A DNA stretch of 64,000 nt from JANPCX01 sp966211815. Its GTDB lineage: Bacteria > Pseudomonadota > Gammaproteobacteria > Burkholderiales > Burkholderiaceae_C. Positions within the stretch are counted from its first letter, which is position 1, and every line of letters begins with the position of its first letter. The notes under the pieces are model-generated. The model worked only from the letters and a program-made list of their open reading frames with translations. It did no database searches and was not told the origin of the DNA. The DNA is taken from positions 12,339-76,338 of the forward strand of contig CBIHOD010000011.1 of NCBI GenBank assembly GCA_966211815.1, in the 5' to 3' direction. This document shows positions 8,223 through 17,796 of the stretch, piece by piece. The translations under genes were made by a program, and so were the position numbers.

Positions 8223-11200
8223 TCAAGCCGCTTCGGCCATGCCCAGGGCCGCTTCCATGTCCACCGCGACGATGCGGGAGACGCCCTGCTCCTGCATCGT
8301 CACGCCCACCAGCTGCTCCGCCATCTCCATCGCGATCTTGTTGTGGCTGATGAACAGGAACTGGGTGCCGCTGGACATCGCCTTGACCAGCTTGGCGTAG
8401 CGCTCGGTGTTGGCGTCGTCCAGCGGCGCGTCCACTTCGTCCAGCAGGCAGAAAGGCGCCGGGTTGAGCTGGAAGATGGCGAACACCAGCGCGATCGCCG
8501 TCAACGCCTTCTCGCCGCCCGAGAGCAGGTGGATGGTGCTGTTCTTCTTGCCCGGCGGCTGCGCCATCACCTGCACGCCGGCGTCCAGGATCTCGTCGCC
8601 GGTCATCACCAGCTTGGCCTCGCCGCCGCCGAACAGGCTGGGGAACATGCGGCCGAAATGGTGGTTGACCTGGTTGAAGGTGCTGCCCAGCAGGTCGCGC
8701 GTCTCCAGGTCGATCTTGCGGATCGCGTCTTCCAGGGTGTTGATCGCGTCGGTCAGGTCGGTGTTCTGCGCGTCGAGGAAGGTCTTGCGCTCGCGGGCCG
8801 CGGTGAGTTCGTCCAGCGCGGCGAGGTTGACCGCGCCGAGGGCGTTGATCTCGCGGTTGATGCGGTCGATCTCGCTCTGCATGCCGTGCAGCCTGACGCC
8901 GCCCTGCTCGATGCCCTGGGCCAGCGCCTCCATGTCGACGCCGGCGGAAGTCAGCTGCTCCAGGAATTGCGCCCCGCCGAGCTGGGCCGCCTGCTCCTCC
9001 AGCTGCAGCTTGGTGACGCGGTCGCGCATCGGCTGCAGGCTCTGCTCGTGCGCCAGGCGCTGTTCATCGGCGCGGCGCAGGCGCAGGCTCAGGTCGTCGT
9101 AGCGGCTGCGGGCCTCACCGAGGGCCTGCTCGCGTTCCAGGCGCAACGCCAACGCGGCGTCCAGCCCGACCTGGGCTGAGGCGTCGGTCAACTGGCCGAG
9201 TTCTTCGGCCAGCTGCGCGGCGGACTGCTCGTTGGCCCGCACCTGCTGCGCCGCGGTGTCGATCGAGCGCTGCAATTCGCCGCGCCTGGCGGCGAGGGCG
9301 CGCGCGGCGAACTGCGCCTCCTGCGCCTGACGCTCCAGCTGGCGCAGCTGCTCGCGGGCCTGGCCGATGCGGCGTTCTTCGTTGATCACGGCTTCTTCGA
9401 GCTCGGCGTGGCGCTCCTGGGTGGTGGCCAGCTGCATGTCCAGCTCTTCGAAGCGCGCCTCTCCCTGGGCGCGGCGCTCGTTCAGCTCCTCCAGCTGCGC
9501 GTCGATCTCACCGAGCTCATCGTCCAGCTGGGCGCGGCGGTTCTGGCTCTGCTCGGCCTGCTGCGACAGGCGCAGCACCTCGACCTGCAGCTGGTGGGCG
9601 CGGGTCTGCGCCTCGGCGGCCTCGCGGCGCGCGCCGCCGAGCCGGCCCGAGGCCTCGGTGTAGGCGGCCTCGGCGCGCACCAGCGCGGAACGCGCCTCGT
9701 CGGCGATCAGCGCCTGGGCGCGCAATTGGCGGTCCAGGTTCTCGATCTCCTGGGCGCGCGCCAGCATGCCGGCCTGTTCCGAGTCGGGCGCGTAGAAGCT
9801 CACCGCGAATTGGCTCACCGAATGACCCTCGCGGGTCATGATGACTTCGCCGTGGGTCAGCTTGGCGCGGTCGGCCAGGGCTTCGTCGAGGCTGCCGGCG
9901 GTGTAGACGCCTTCCAGCCAGTCGTTGAGCAGCGCCTTCAAGCCGCCGCCTGAGGGCGTGGCCTCCAGCCGCAGCAGGTCGGAAAGCCGCGCCAGGGTGT
10001 GGTGGGTGTTGGCGATGCCGGTGTCGGGCACGGTGTAGAAGGCCAGCTTGGCGGGCGGCGCGTCCGATGCGAAGGCGCGCACCGTCTCGACACGGCCGAC
10101 GGCCAGGGCGTTGATGCGCTCGCGCAGCGCGGACTCCAGCGCCGTCTCCCAGCCGGCCTCGATGTGGATCCGGGTCCACAGGCCCTGCAGGCTGTCCAGC
10201 CCGTGCTTGGCCAGCCAGGGCTTGAGCTTGCCTTCGGTCTGCACCTTTTCCTGCAGCGCGCGCAGCGCGGCCAGCCGCGCGCTGAACTCCGACTGCCGGC
10301 CGGCTTCGAGGTTGACCGCCTCCTGGCGCGCCTTGCGTTCATCGTCCAGGCGCGGCACCTGCTCGCCCAGCTCGTGCAGGCGCGCGTCGGCCATCTCCTG
10401 GGCCTCCTGGGCCGATTCATGCTGGGCGCGCAGTTCGGCCAGGCGGTCCAGGTCGGGCGCGGCGAGCTGCTGGCGCTCGCCGGCGAGCCGCTCGCGCCGG
10501 GTGTTGAACTGGCGCGACTGCTCGTCGATATTGCGGCTCTCGCTGGCCAGCACCTGGATCTGCTGCTGCACCGAGGCCACCTGGTTGCGCTGCTCGTTGG
10601 CGCGCGCCTGGGCGGCGCGCAAGGCGTCGTCCAACTGCGGCAGGTTGTGGGCCTGCTCCTCGGCCTGCGCGGCCAGGATCTCGCCCTGCTCCTCGGCCTC
10701 GGCGATCTGGCCGGCGATGTCCTCCAGTTCGTCCTTGGCCTCTTGCTGGCGCTGACCCCACTGTTCGTTCTGGGCCTTGATCTCCAGCAGGCGCTGCTCG
10801 ACCCGCTGGCGGCCCTCGACGACGTAGCGGATGCGCTCTTCCAGCCGGCTCACCTCCAGCGCCGCCTCGGCCAGCGAGCCCTGCGCGGCATGCAGCGCAT
10901 CGCCCGCCTCGTAGTGCGCCTGGCGCACCGATTCGAGCTCGGCCTCGCCGTGGCGCAGCTCGGCCATCCGGGCTTCGAGCTGGTTGACGGCTTCGAGGTA
11001 GTCGGCCTTGACGCGGGCCTGCTCCTGCGCCGCGTCGCGGTGCTTGAGGAACCACAGCTGGTGCAGCTTCAGCGTGCCCTGCTCCTGCAGTCCGCGGTAA
11101 GTGGCGGCGACTTCGGCCTGCTTCTCCAGCTTCTCGAGGTTGGTGTTCAACTCGCGCAGGATGTCTTCCACGCGGGTGAGGTTCTCGCGGGTGTCCTTCA

Positions 11201-11750
11201 GCCGGTTCTCGGTCTCGCGGCGGCGTTCCTTGTATTTGGAAACGCCCGCCGCCTCCTCCAGGAAGAGGCGCAGCTCCTCGGGTTTGCTCTCGATGATGCG
11301 GCTGATCGTGCCCTGGCCGATGATGGCGTAGGCACGGGGCCCCAGGCCGGTGCCGAGGAAGACGTCCTGCACGTCGCGGCGCCGCACCGGCTGGTTGTTG
11401 ATGTAGTAGCTGCTGGTGCCGTCCCGGGTGAGCACGCGCTTGACGGCGATCTCGGTGAACTGGTTCCACTGGCCGCCGGCGCGCGCGTCCTCGTTGCTGA
11501 ACACCAGCTCGACGCTGGCGCGGCTGGCGGGCTTGCGGTTGCCCGAGCCGTTGAAGATCACGTCCTGCATCGACTCGCCGCGCAATTCGCTGGCCTTGGA
11601 CTCGCCCAGCACCCAGCGCACCGCATCCATGATGTTGGACTTGCCGCAACCATTGGGCCCGACCACGCCCACCAGTTGGCCCGGCAACTGGAAATGCGTG
11701 GGCTCGGCGAACGACTTGAAGCCGGAGAGCTTGATGGAATTCAGGCGCAT
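8223..11750 (-). CDS. smc: Chromosome segregation protein SMC
   Basis: A 1175-residue condensin ATPase that organises and segregates the chromosome as a dimer with ScpA/ScpB. The N-terminal head has Walker A GPNGCGKSN at 31-39 and the segment LRLFLEEAAGVSKYKERRRE. Two long coiled-coil arms (about 170-500 and 660-1010) flank a hinge around 510-640. The C-terminal head has the ABC signature LSGGEKALTA and Walker B FCLLDEVDAPLDDAN. Length and order are normal for the family. It probably heads a transcription unit with zipA, 46 bp downstream. Confidence 0.97.
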   Translation of the reverse strand: MRLNSIKLSGFKSFAEPTHFQLPGQLVGVVGPNGCGKSNIMDAVRWVLGESKASELRGESMQDVIFNGSGNRKPASRASVELVFSNEDARAGGQWNQFTEIAVKRVLTRDGTSSYYINNQPVRRRDVQDVFLGTGLGPRAYAIIGQGTISRIIESKPEELRLFLEEAAGVSKYKERRRETENRLKDTRENLTRVEDILRELNTNLEKLEKQAEVAATYRGLQEQGTLKLHQLWFLKHRDAAQEQARVKADYLEAVNQLEARMAELRHGEAELESVRQAHYEAGDALHAAQGSLAEAALEVSRLEERIRYVVEGRQRVEQRLLEIKAQNEQWGQRQQEAKDELEDIAGQIAEAEEQGEILAAQAEEQAHNLPQLDDALRAAQARANEQRNQVASVQQQIQVLASESRNIDEQSRQFNTRRERLAGERQQLAAPDLDRLAELRAQHESAQEAQEMADARLHELGEQVPRLDDERKARQEAVNLEAGRQSEFSARLAALRALQEKVQTEGKLKPWLAKHGLDSLQGLWTRIHIEAGWETALESALRERINALAVGRVETVRAFASDAPPAKLAFYTVPDTGIANTHHTLARLSDLLRLEATPSGGGLKALLNDWLEGVYTAGSLDEALADRAKLTHGEVIMTREGHSVSQFAVSFYAPDSEQAGMLARAQEIENLDRQLRAQALIADEARSALVRAEAAYTEASGRLGGARREAAEAQTRAHQLQVEVLRLSQQAEQSQNRRAQLDDELGEIDAQLEELNERRAQGEARFEELDMQLATTQERHAELEEAVINEERRIGQAREQLRQLERQAQEAQFAARALAARRGELQRSIDTAAQQVRANEQSAAQLAEELGQLTDASAQVGLDAALALRLEREQALGEARSRYDDLSLRLRRADEQRLAHEQSLQPMRDRVTKLQLEEQAAQLGGAQFLEQLTSAGVDMEALAQGIEQGGVRLHGMQSEIDRINREINALGAVNLAALDELTAARERKTFLDAQNTDLTDAINTLEDAIRKIDLETRDLLGSTFNQVNHHFGRMFPSLFGGGEAKLVMTGDEILDAGVQVMAQPPGKKNSTIHLLSGGEKALTAIALVFAIFQLNPAPFCLLDEVDAPLDDANTERYAKLVKAMSSGTQFLFISHNKIAMEMAEQLVGVTMQEQGVSRIVAVDMEAALGMAEAA

Positions 11751-11925
11751 GGGGGACCCAGGGGGGCAATGCGGTCAGCCGCGGCGCAGGACGCGGCCGC
11801 GGTCTTTCGCATAAGTGGTTGATTTGCTTGAGGAAACCGACGATCCGGAGGCTTCCCGAGCGCGGCGGATGATACCATCGCCCCCCTTTCGGCACCCCCC
11901 GCAACCTTCTCAAAACGTCACCAAG

Positions 11926-12429
11926 ATGGCCAAGCGTTCACCTTCCAGACAGGCGCCCTCCACCACCGCGACCACGGCCGCGCCGCGCCAGCGCGAGATG
12001 CCGGTGAATCCGCCCTCCCGGCCCAGCAAGGAACTGCACGTCTTCCCCAACCCGTCCGCCGGGCGCGATTACGTCATCCAGTTCCAAATCCCGGAATTCA
12101 CCTGCCACTGCCCGCTCACCGGCCAGCCTGACTTCGCCCATTTCACGATCGAGATGGTGGCCGACAAGCTCTGCATCGAGCTCAAAAGCCTGAAGATGTA
12201 CATGTGGAGCTTCCGCGACGAAGGCGCCTTCCATGAGAAGGTGACCAATGACATCCTCGACGAGATCGTCAAGGTGTCCCAGCCCCGCTTCATCCGCATC
12301 ACGGCCAAGTGGTACGTGCGCGGCGGCATTTACACCAATGTCGTGGCCGAACACCGCAAGAAGGGCTGGAAGCCACAGCCTCGGGTCGACCTGCCGGCAC
12401 ACGCCGCCGAATCCGGCCTGCTGCGCTGA
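11926..12429 (+). CDS. queF: NADPH-dependent 7-cyano-7-deazaguanine (preQ0) reductase QueF
   Basis: QueF reduces the nitrile of preQ0 to the amine of preQ1 in queuosine tRNA-modification synthesis. The 167-residue length is that of the short, unimodular (type I) QueF. The catalytic motif is CHCPLTGQPDFAHF with C62 as probable thioimide nucleophile and D69 as proton donor; ELKSLKMYMWSFRDEGAFHE is the substrate/NADPH-binding signature. The ATG at 11926 is the first methionine after the GC-rich smc-queF divergent region and gives a typical Lys/Arg-rich start. It is divergent from smc. Confidence 0.96.
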   Translation: MAKRSPSRQAPSTTATTAAPRQREMPVNPPSRPSKELHVFPNPSAGRDYVIQFQIPEFTCHCPLTGQPDFAHFTIEMVADKLCIELKSLKMYMWSFRDEGAFHEKVTNDILDEIVKVSQPRFIRITAKWYVRGGIYTNVVAEHRKKGWKPQPRVDLPAHAAESGLLR

Positions 12430-12766
12430 CGCCGCCGCCCGCTCAGGGCGCGGTCACACCCACACCTCCGCGGGCTTTGCAGCCCATCCGGACCATGCAA
12501 GGCCCAGCCGCGGCCGGCCTGGCCACGCCCATCTTCGATGCGGCTTGTGCTTGATGCGCCGCCTTCGCCAACCTTTCTCCTTGCACAGGGGCAAGAGGGA
12601 ATGAACCGATTTTCGGTGGAGGCGTACCCAGGGCGGCAGGACGCTCGACAAATCCACGCACGTCAGGAACGTTGCTGCTTTGCGGGCAAAGCCATCGACA
12701 AAAACCATCAAACAATAAATCGAAAAGTATGTCGCCGATATTTTTCGAATAATTTGGAGAATATAA
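12430..12766. other. Gene-poor gap turning AT-rich toward the cysteine protease gene
   Basis: The first ~120 bp keep the host's GC-rich character. Around 12571-12600 there is an imperfect palindrome (TTGC...GCAA core) resembling a degenerate copy of the REP-like elements seen elsewhere in the window. From about 12690 the composition drops sharply; bases 12721-12780 contain only 17 G/C out of 60. I see no convincing gene here; open frames across it have no family motifs and end inside the next gene. Confidence 0.5.
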
Positions 12767-13264
12767 TTGAGAATAATTCATCATGTCCCGATGATTGCCC
12801 AAGACAAATCGGGATCCTGCTGGCACGCTGCGGCAAAAATGATCTGGGCATTTAAATACAAACAATCGATCAATCCTTTGCCAAAGGTTTATGAAGAAAA
12901 TAAAGGGTTGCGCTACACCTACCAAGTAGGTCACCCTCAACTGGCGGAAGAATTGGGCATGGAGAATATTCCTGACTGCCCCATGTCTTTGACGCCCCAA
13001 GGTCTTAGCACCCTATTGAAAAAATGCGGCCCCCTTTGGACCGCCGGTGCATGGTGGGGGGCCGCCCATGTCATCGTAACCACAGGAATCGACGACAAAG
13101 GAGTGATTTATGTCAACGATCCGAATGGCGGCGCAAAAAGATTTTTGAACATTCGATTATTTAATGAAGGAATGGGTGGCCTGTACACCGGCATGATCAT
13201 GTTCCTGCCCGACCACCGCGCCAATGCCGATGGATTTTCAAAATACAGCCGTGTGCTTGGCTGA
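12767..13264 (+). CDS. Papain-like cysteine protease domain protein (AvrRpt2/C70-C39 type)
   Basis: A 165-residue single-domain protein. It carries the papain-like triad in the layout of the AvrRpt2 (C70)/C39-like group: C18 in SGSCWHAAAKMIW, H101 in WGAAHVIVTTGI and D118 in IYVNDPNGG. No signal peptide, membrane segment or partner domain is visible. The start is a TTG at 12767 with GGAGA six bases upstream and an in-frame TAA directly before it, so the frame cannot be longer; an ATG at 12791 is the alternative. Base composition is far more AT-rich than all neighbours, which suggests acquisition from elsewhere. Known relatives include secreted effectors and bacteriocin-processing domains; which role applies here is unknown. 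Confidence 0.72.
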   Translation: MRIIHHVPMIAQDKSGSCWHAAAKMIWAFKYKQSINPLPKVYEENKGLRYTYQVGHPQLAEELGMENIPDCPMSLTPQGLSTLLKKCGPLWTAGAWWGAAHVIVTTGIDDKGVIYVNDPNGGAKRFLNIRLFNEGMGGLYTGMIMFLPDHRANADGFSKYSRVLG

Positions 13265-13391
13265 ATACACTGAAAATTCATTTTCCCTCAAGCGGCAGCG
13301 CGGACAACTCGCTGATTTGATTTCGATTGGAAAAAGGCACATCGATTGCCCGTCTTCCCCTACCCGAATGACCGGGGTCAGGAGGAAAACC

Positions 13392-14390
13392 ATGAGGCAC
13401 ATTCGAGTCGGCGTTTCCGGCTGGCGCTACCCGGAATGGCGCGGCGCGCTCTATCCACGTGGCCTGGTTCAAAAACGCGAACTGGAATTTGCCTCCCGCG
13501 TATTGCCGTCGATCGAACTCAACGGTTCTTTCTACGGCACTCAGCGGCCGGAAAGCTATGCGCGCTGGCGCGACGAGACCCCCGACGGCTTCGTCTTCAG
13601 CGTGAAGGGGCCGCGGGCCGTCACCCACCTGCACCGGCTGCACGACATCGACGGTCCGATGGCCGATTTCTTCGCCTCCGGCCTGTTCGAGCTGAGGGAC
13701 AAACTCGGCCCCGTCTTGTGGCAGTTCCCGTCCAGCCTGCGCTTCGATCCTGGCTTGTGGGCGACCTTCCTCGCCGCCCTGCCCCACGACACCGGCGGCG
13801 CCCAGGCGGTCGCGCGGCGGCACCGGCCTTGGATGAAAGGCCGCGTTTCGCTCGAGGTCGACGAGGAACGGCCGATGCGCCATGCGGTGGAGGTGCGCCA
13901 CCTCAGCTTCGTCGACGAGCGCTTCGTCGAAATGCTGCGCGAGCACGGCGTCGCGCTGGTGGTGGCAGACACCGCCGGGCAGTTCCCGCTGCTGGAGGAC
14001 GTCTGCGCCGACTTCGTCTACGTGCGGCTGCACGGGGACGAAAAGCTCTACGCGAGCGGCTACAGCGGCCCAGCGCTCGACGACTGGGCCGGGCGCATCC
14101 GCGCATGGGCGGGTGGCGGCCAGCCCGCGAACGCGAGGCTGGCGTCGCCTTCCTCGGCGCCGCCGCGGCGCAAGTCGCGCGACGTCTACTGCTATTTCGA
14201 CAACACCGCCGAGGCGCACGCGCCGGTCGACGCGATGGCGCTGCTGGAGCGCCTGGGCCTCAAGGACCAGCGGCAAGCGGCGCTGGATGACATGGCCTCC
14301 GCCTCGGGCGGCGGGCGCCCGCACCGCCGGGACGGCGGGCCTCGGCGCCGCGCCCAAGGCGTGGGAGGCGCGGAGGGTGGCGTTGGATAA
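13392..14390 (+). CDS. DUF72 (YecE-like) family protein
   Basis: A 332-residue member of the DUF72 family, a TIM-barrel-like fold of unknown activity. It has the family start RVGVSGWRYPEWRGALYP, the segment SIELNGSFYGTQRPE, the central LWQFPSSLRFD, and YVRLHGDEKLYASGY with DVYCYFDNTAEAHAP toward the C-terminus. A strong ribosome site (AGGAGG, bases 13380-13385) lies just upstream of the ATG at 13392, which rejects the longer in-frame extension reaching into the AT-rich insert. Its C-terminal ~35 residues are Gly/Arg-rich and probably disordered. It ends 9 bp before dapC. Confidence 0.9.
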   Translation: MRHIRVGVSGWRYPEWRGALYPRGLVQKRELEFASRVLPSIELNGSFYGTQRPESYARWRDETPDGFVFSVKGPRAVTHLHRLHDIDGPMADFFASGLFELRDKLGPVLWQFPSSLRFDPGLWATFLAALPHDTGGAQAVARRHRPWMKGRVSLEVDEERPMRHAVEVRHLSFVDERFVEMLREHGVALVVADTAGQFPLLEDVCADFVYVRLHGDEKLYASGYSGPALDDWAGRIRAWAGGGQPANARLASPSSAPPRRKSRDVYCYFDNTAEAHAPVDAMALLERLGLKDQRQAALDDMASASGGGRPHRRDGGPRRRAQGVGGAEGGVG

Positions 14391-14399
14391 TCCCATCCC

Positions 14400-15614
14400 A
14401 TGAACCCCCTGCTGTCCAAGCTCCAGCCCTACCCCTTCGAACGCCTGCGCCAGCTGACGCGCGACATCACGCCCAACCCGGCGCTGCGCCCCATCAGCCT
14501 CGGCATCGGCGAGCCCAAGCACCCCACGCCGCCGTTAATCGAGCAGGCCATCGCCGACCACCTGAAAGGCCTGTCCAGCTATCCGGCGACGGCGGGCGAG
14601 CCGGCCCTCAGGCAGGCCATGGCCGACTGGGTGGAACGCCGCTACGGCGTGCGGCTGGACGCGGCCACCCAGGTCCTGCCGGTCAACGGATCGCGCGAGG
14701 CGTTGTTCTCGCTGGCCCAGACCGTGGTCGACCCCGGCAGCCCCGGCGCCGCCGTCGTCTGTCCCAACCCCTTCTATCAAATCTACGAAGGCGCGGCCCT
14801 GCTGGCCGGCGCCGAACCCTACTTCGCCAACAGCGACCCGGCCCGCAACTTTGCCGCCGACTGGGACGCCGTGCCCGACGCGGTCTGGGCCCGCGCCCAG
14901 TTGCTCTACGTCTGCTCGCCCGGCAACCCGACCGGCGCGGTGATGCCCCTGGCCGAGTGGGAGAAACTCTTCGCGCTGAGCGACCGCTACGGTTTCGTGA
15001 TCGCTTCGGACGAGTGCTATTCCGAGATCTATTTCCGCGACGAACCGCCGCTGGGCGCGCTGCAGGCCGCGCAACGGCTCGGACGCGGCGACTTCCGCCG
15101 GCTGGTCGTGCTGACCAGCCTGTCCAAGCGCTCCAACGTGCCCGGCATGCGCTCGGGCTTCGTCGCCGGCGACGCCCAGCTGCTCAAGTCCTTCCTGCTG
15201 TACCGCACCTACCACGGCAGCGCGATGAGCCCCGTCGTGCAGCAGGCCAGCATCGCGGCCTGGAACGACGAAGCCCACGTCGTGGCCAACCGCGAGCAGT
15301 ACCGGCGCAAGTTCGCCCAGGTGACGCCGGTCCTCGCGGACGTGCTGGACGTGGCGCTGCCGGACGCCGGCTTCTACCTCTGGGCCGGCGTGGGCGGGGT
15401 GAAGGAGGGCATGGACGACATCGCCTTCGCCCAAGGGCTGCTGGCTCAATACAATGTCTCGGTTCTGCCGGGCAGCCTGCTGGCCCGGCAGGCGCACGGC
15501 GTCAACCCGGGCGCCAACCGCATCCGCCTGGCCCTCGTGGCCGAAGCCGCCGAATGCCTGGAGGCGGCCGAGCGCATCGCGGCCTTCACCCGTAGCCTCC
15601 GCGCACCGCGGTAG
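14400..15614 (+). CDS. dapC: Succinyldiaminopimelate aminotransferase DapC
   Basis: A 404-residue fold-type I PLP aminotransferase of the lysine/diaminopimelate pathway, converting N-succinyl-2-amino-6-ketopimelate to N-succinyl-LL-DAP with glutamate. Conserved residues include N176 (SPGNPTG), D204 (IASDECYSEIYF), PLP lysine K243 (SLSKRSNVPGMRSGF) and the C-terminal arginine in NRIRLALV. Position directly before dapD supports DapC over other class I/II aminotransferases. A GATAAT hexamer at 14386-14391 ends only 8 bp before the ATG. Confidence 0.95.
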   Translation: MNPLLSKLQPYPFERLRQLTRDITPNPALRPISLGIGEPKHPTPPLIEQAIADHLKGLSSYPATAGEPALRQAMADWVERRYGVRLDAATQVLPVNGSREALFSLAQTVVDPGSPGAAVVCPNPFYQIYEGAALLAGAEPYFANSDPARNFAADWDAVPDAVWARAQLLYVCSPGNPTGAVMPLAEWEKLFALSDRYGFVIASDECYSEIYFRDEPPLGALQAAQRLGRGDFRRLVVLTSLSKRSNVPGMRSGFVAGDAQLLKSFLLYRTYHGSAMSPVVQQASIAAWNDEAHVVANREQYRRKFAQVTPVLADVLDVALPDAGFYLWAGVGGVKEGMDDIAFAQGLLAQYNVSVLPGSLLARQAHGVNPGANRIRLALVAEAAECLEAAERIAAFTRSLRAPR

Positions 15615-15655
15615 GCCCCCGTACACCCTTCCGCAGGCCACCGCCTGAAACACCC

Positions 15656-16480
15656 ATGAGCCAACAACAATTGCAATCCACCATCGAACTCGCGTGGGAG
15701 AACCGCGCGTCGATCACCCCCACCAACAGCCCCGACGTGCGCGAGGCGGTCGAGCAGGTGATCTCCGACCTGAACAAGGGCCGCGTGCGCGTCGCCGAGC
15801 GCCAGGGCGTGGGCCAGTGGACGGTGAACCAGTGGGTGAAGAAGGCGGTGCTGCTGTCCTTCCGCCTGAACGACAACCAGGTCATGCACGCGGGCGAGCT
15901 GGCCTACTTCGACAAGGTCAAGACCAAGTTCTCGCAGCTCAGCGACGAAGAAATCCGCGAAGCCGGCGTGCGCGTGGTGCCGCCGGCGGTCGCCCGCCAC
16001 GGCTCCTACCTGGCCAAGAACGTGGTGCTGATGCCCTCGTACGTGAACATCGGCGCCTACGTCGACGAGGGCACCATGGTGGACACCTGGGCCACCGTCG
16101 GCTCTTGCGCCCAGATCGGCAAGAACGTGCACCTGTCCGGCGGCGTCGGCATCGGCGGCGTGCTGGAGCCGCTGCAGGCCAACCCGACCATCATCGAGGA
16201 CAACTGCTTCATCGGCGCCCGCTCCGAGGTGGTCGAGGGCGTGATCGTCGAGGAGAACTCGGTGATCTCGATGGGCGTGTTCATCGGCCAGAGCACCAAG
16301 ATCTACGACCGCGCCACCGGCGAGGTCACCTATGGCCGCGTCCCGGCCGGCTCCGTCGTCGTCAGCGGCAGCCTGCCCAGCGCCGACGGCAAGTACAGCC
16401 TGAACTGCGCCGTGATCGTCAAGCGCGTGGACGCGCAGACACGCTCCAAAACCAGCATCAACGAACTGCTGCGGAGCTGA
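15656..16480 (+). CDS. dapD: 2,3,4,5-tetrahydropyridine-2,6-dicarboxylate N-succinyltransferase DapD
   Basis: DapD succinylates tetrahydrodipicolinate with succinyl-CoA in diaminopimelate synthesis. The 274-residue protein has an alpha-helical N-terminal domain (TIELAWENRASITP), then a left-handed beta-helix of hexapeptide repeats from about residue 105 (VVLMPSYVNIGAYVDEGTMV, VGSCAQIGKNVHLSGG, IEDNCFIGARSEVVEGVIVE). The length is the family norm. It lies 41 bp after dapC. Confidence 0.97.
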   Translation: MSQQQLQSTIELAWENRASITPTNSPDVREAVEQVISDLNKGRVRVAERQGVGQWTVNQWVKKAVLLSFRLNDNQVMHAGELAYFDKVKTKFSQLSDEEIREAGVRVVPPAVARHGSYLAKNVVLMPSYVNIGAYVDEGTMVDTWATVGSCAQIGKNVHLSGGVGIGGVLEPLQANPTIIEDNCFIGARSEVVEGVIVEENSVISMGVFIGQSTKIYDRATGEVTYGRVPAGSVVVSGSLPSADGKYSLNCAVIVKRVDAQTRSKTSINELLRS

Positions 16481-16497
16481 TAGTCTTGCCGCTGGCG

Positions 16498-16533
16498 CCT
16501 GGCGCGCGGGGCGGGAAGCCCCGCCGCGCCAGG
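16498..16533. terminator. Strong GC-rich stem-loop between dapD and pilU
   Basis: CCTGGCGCG pairs exactly with CGCGCCAGG, continued by CGGGGC/GCCCCG across one bulged base, with a GGGAA loop. It begins 18 bp after the dapD stop. There is no U tract, so it may attenuate or process the transcript rather than end it outright. Confidence 0.45.
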
Positions 16534-16580
16534 GAGGGCGCCATCCCAACTCGGCAACAAGCACACCAAAGGATCCGGTC

Positions 16581-17735
16581 ATGAGCGGTGGAAACATGGA
16601 GCGCGTGCTCCGCCTGATGTCTGAAAAAGGCGCGTCCGACGTCTACCTGTCGGCCAACACGCCCATCCTCATCAAGATCAACGGGCAGATCCTCCAGCTC
16701 AGCGACCAGCCGCTCACCCACACCCAGCCGCGGCAGCTGCTGGCCGAGGTGCTCAGCCCGCAGCAGCTCGAAGAGCTTGACGACACCGGCGAGCTGAACG
16801 TCGGCGTGGGCCTGGCCGGCGTGGGCAGCTTCCGCCTGAGCGGTTTCAAGCAGCGGGGCTCGGTGGCCGCGGTGTTCCGCTGCATCCCGTTCACGATCCC
16901 GCCGCTGGACAGCCTGGGCGTGCCCGCGCTGCTGAACACCCTGGTGCTCGAGAAACGCGGCCTGATCCTGATGGTCGGCGCCACCGGCACCGGCAAGAGC
17001 ACGACGCTGGCCTCGATGCTCGAACAGCGCAACCAGCAGCTGGCCGGCCACATCCTCACCATCGAGGATCCGATCGAATTCCTGTTCACCAACAAGAAGT
17101 CGGTGGTCAACCAGCGCGAGGTCGGGCGCGACACCCAGTCGCTGCAGGTCGGCCTGAAGAACGCGCTGCGTCAGGCGCCCGACTGCATCCTGATCGGCGA
17201 GATCCGCGACCGCGAGACCATGACCGCGGCGATCTCGTACGCGCTGTCCGGCCACCTGGTGCTGTCGACGCTGCACGCGAACAACAGCTACCACGCCCTC
17301 GGCCGGATCCTGTCGTTCTACACGCCCGAGGCGCGCCCCGCCCTGCTGGCCGACCTCGGCGCCGGCCTGCGCGCCGTCGTCTCCCAGCGCCTGGTGCGCG
17401 CCACCACGGGGGGGCGCACGCCGGCCGTCGAGGTGCTGCTGAACACCAAGCTCGTCTCCGAGTTGATCGAACAGGGCGACTTCAGCGGCATCAAGGAGGC
17501 CATGGAAAAGTCCCTCGCCGAAGGCTCGCAGACCTTCGAGCAGGACCTGGCCCGGCTCATCACCCAGGGCACCATCACCCGCGACGAGGGCCTGGCCTTC
17601 GCCGACTCGCCGACCAACCTGATGTGGCGGCTGCAGAACGACATGTCGCCGGTGTCGCGCGCCTCGGTCAAGAAGGAAGAGCAGGAAGACCACGCCACCT
17701 TCACCGAGATCACGCTCGACGTGCGGGGGGATTGA
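16581..17735 (+). CDS. pilU: PilT/PilU-family type IV pilus retraction ATPase
   Basis: A 384-residue hexameric secretion-type ATPase that powers pilus retraction at the inner membrane. It has an N-terminal PAS-like domain (ASDVYLSANTPILIKINGQI), Walker A GATGTGKST at 133-141, an Asp box (TIEDPIEF), Walker B CILIGEIRDRETM and a His box (LSTLHANN). The C-terminal extension (about residues 345-384) and the location between dapD and dapE, where Comamonadaceae carry a PilT/PilU paralogue, favour PilU over PilT. No pilT or pil structural gene is adjacent. Confidence 0.88.
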   Translation: MSGGNMERVLRLMSEKGASDVYLSANTPILIKINGQILQLSDQPLTHTQPRQLLAEVLSPQQLEELDDTGELNVGVGLAGVGSFRLSGFKQRGSVAAVFRCIPFTIPPLDSLGVPALLNTLVLEKRGLILMVGATGTGKSTTLASMLEQRNQQLAGHILTIEDPIEFLFTNKKSVVNQREVGRDTQSLQVGLKNALRQAPDCILIGEIRDRETMTAAISYALSGHLVLSTLHANNSYHALGRILSFYTPEARPALLADLGAGLRAVVSQRLVRATTGGRTPAVEVLLNTKLVSELIEQGDFSGIKEAMEKSLAEGSQTFEQDLARLITQGTITRDEGLAFADSPTNLMWRLQNDMSPVSRASVKKEEQEDHATFTEITLDVRGD

Positions 17736-17796
17736 CGGCGTGGGTTGCGGGTCCGTTGAAGGATTCCCCCCCAGCGCGCGGAGAGGGACGCGCCGC

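Noticed and set aside
12538..12855. A 105-codon plus-strand frame leading into the AT-rich insert
   Set aside because: Spans a sharp composition change, has no motif and overlaps the supported protease frame, whose catalytic residues are in another frame.
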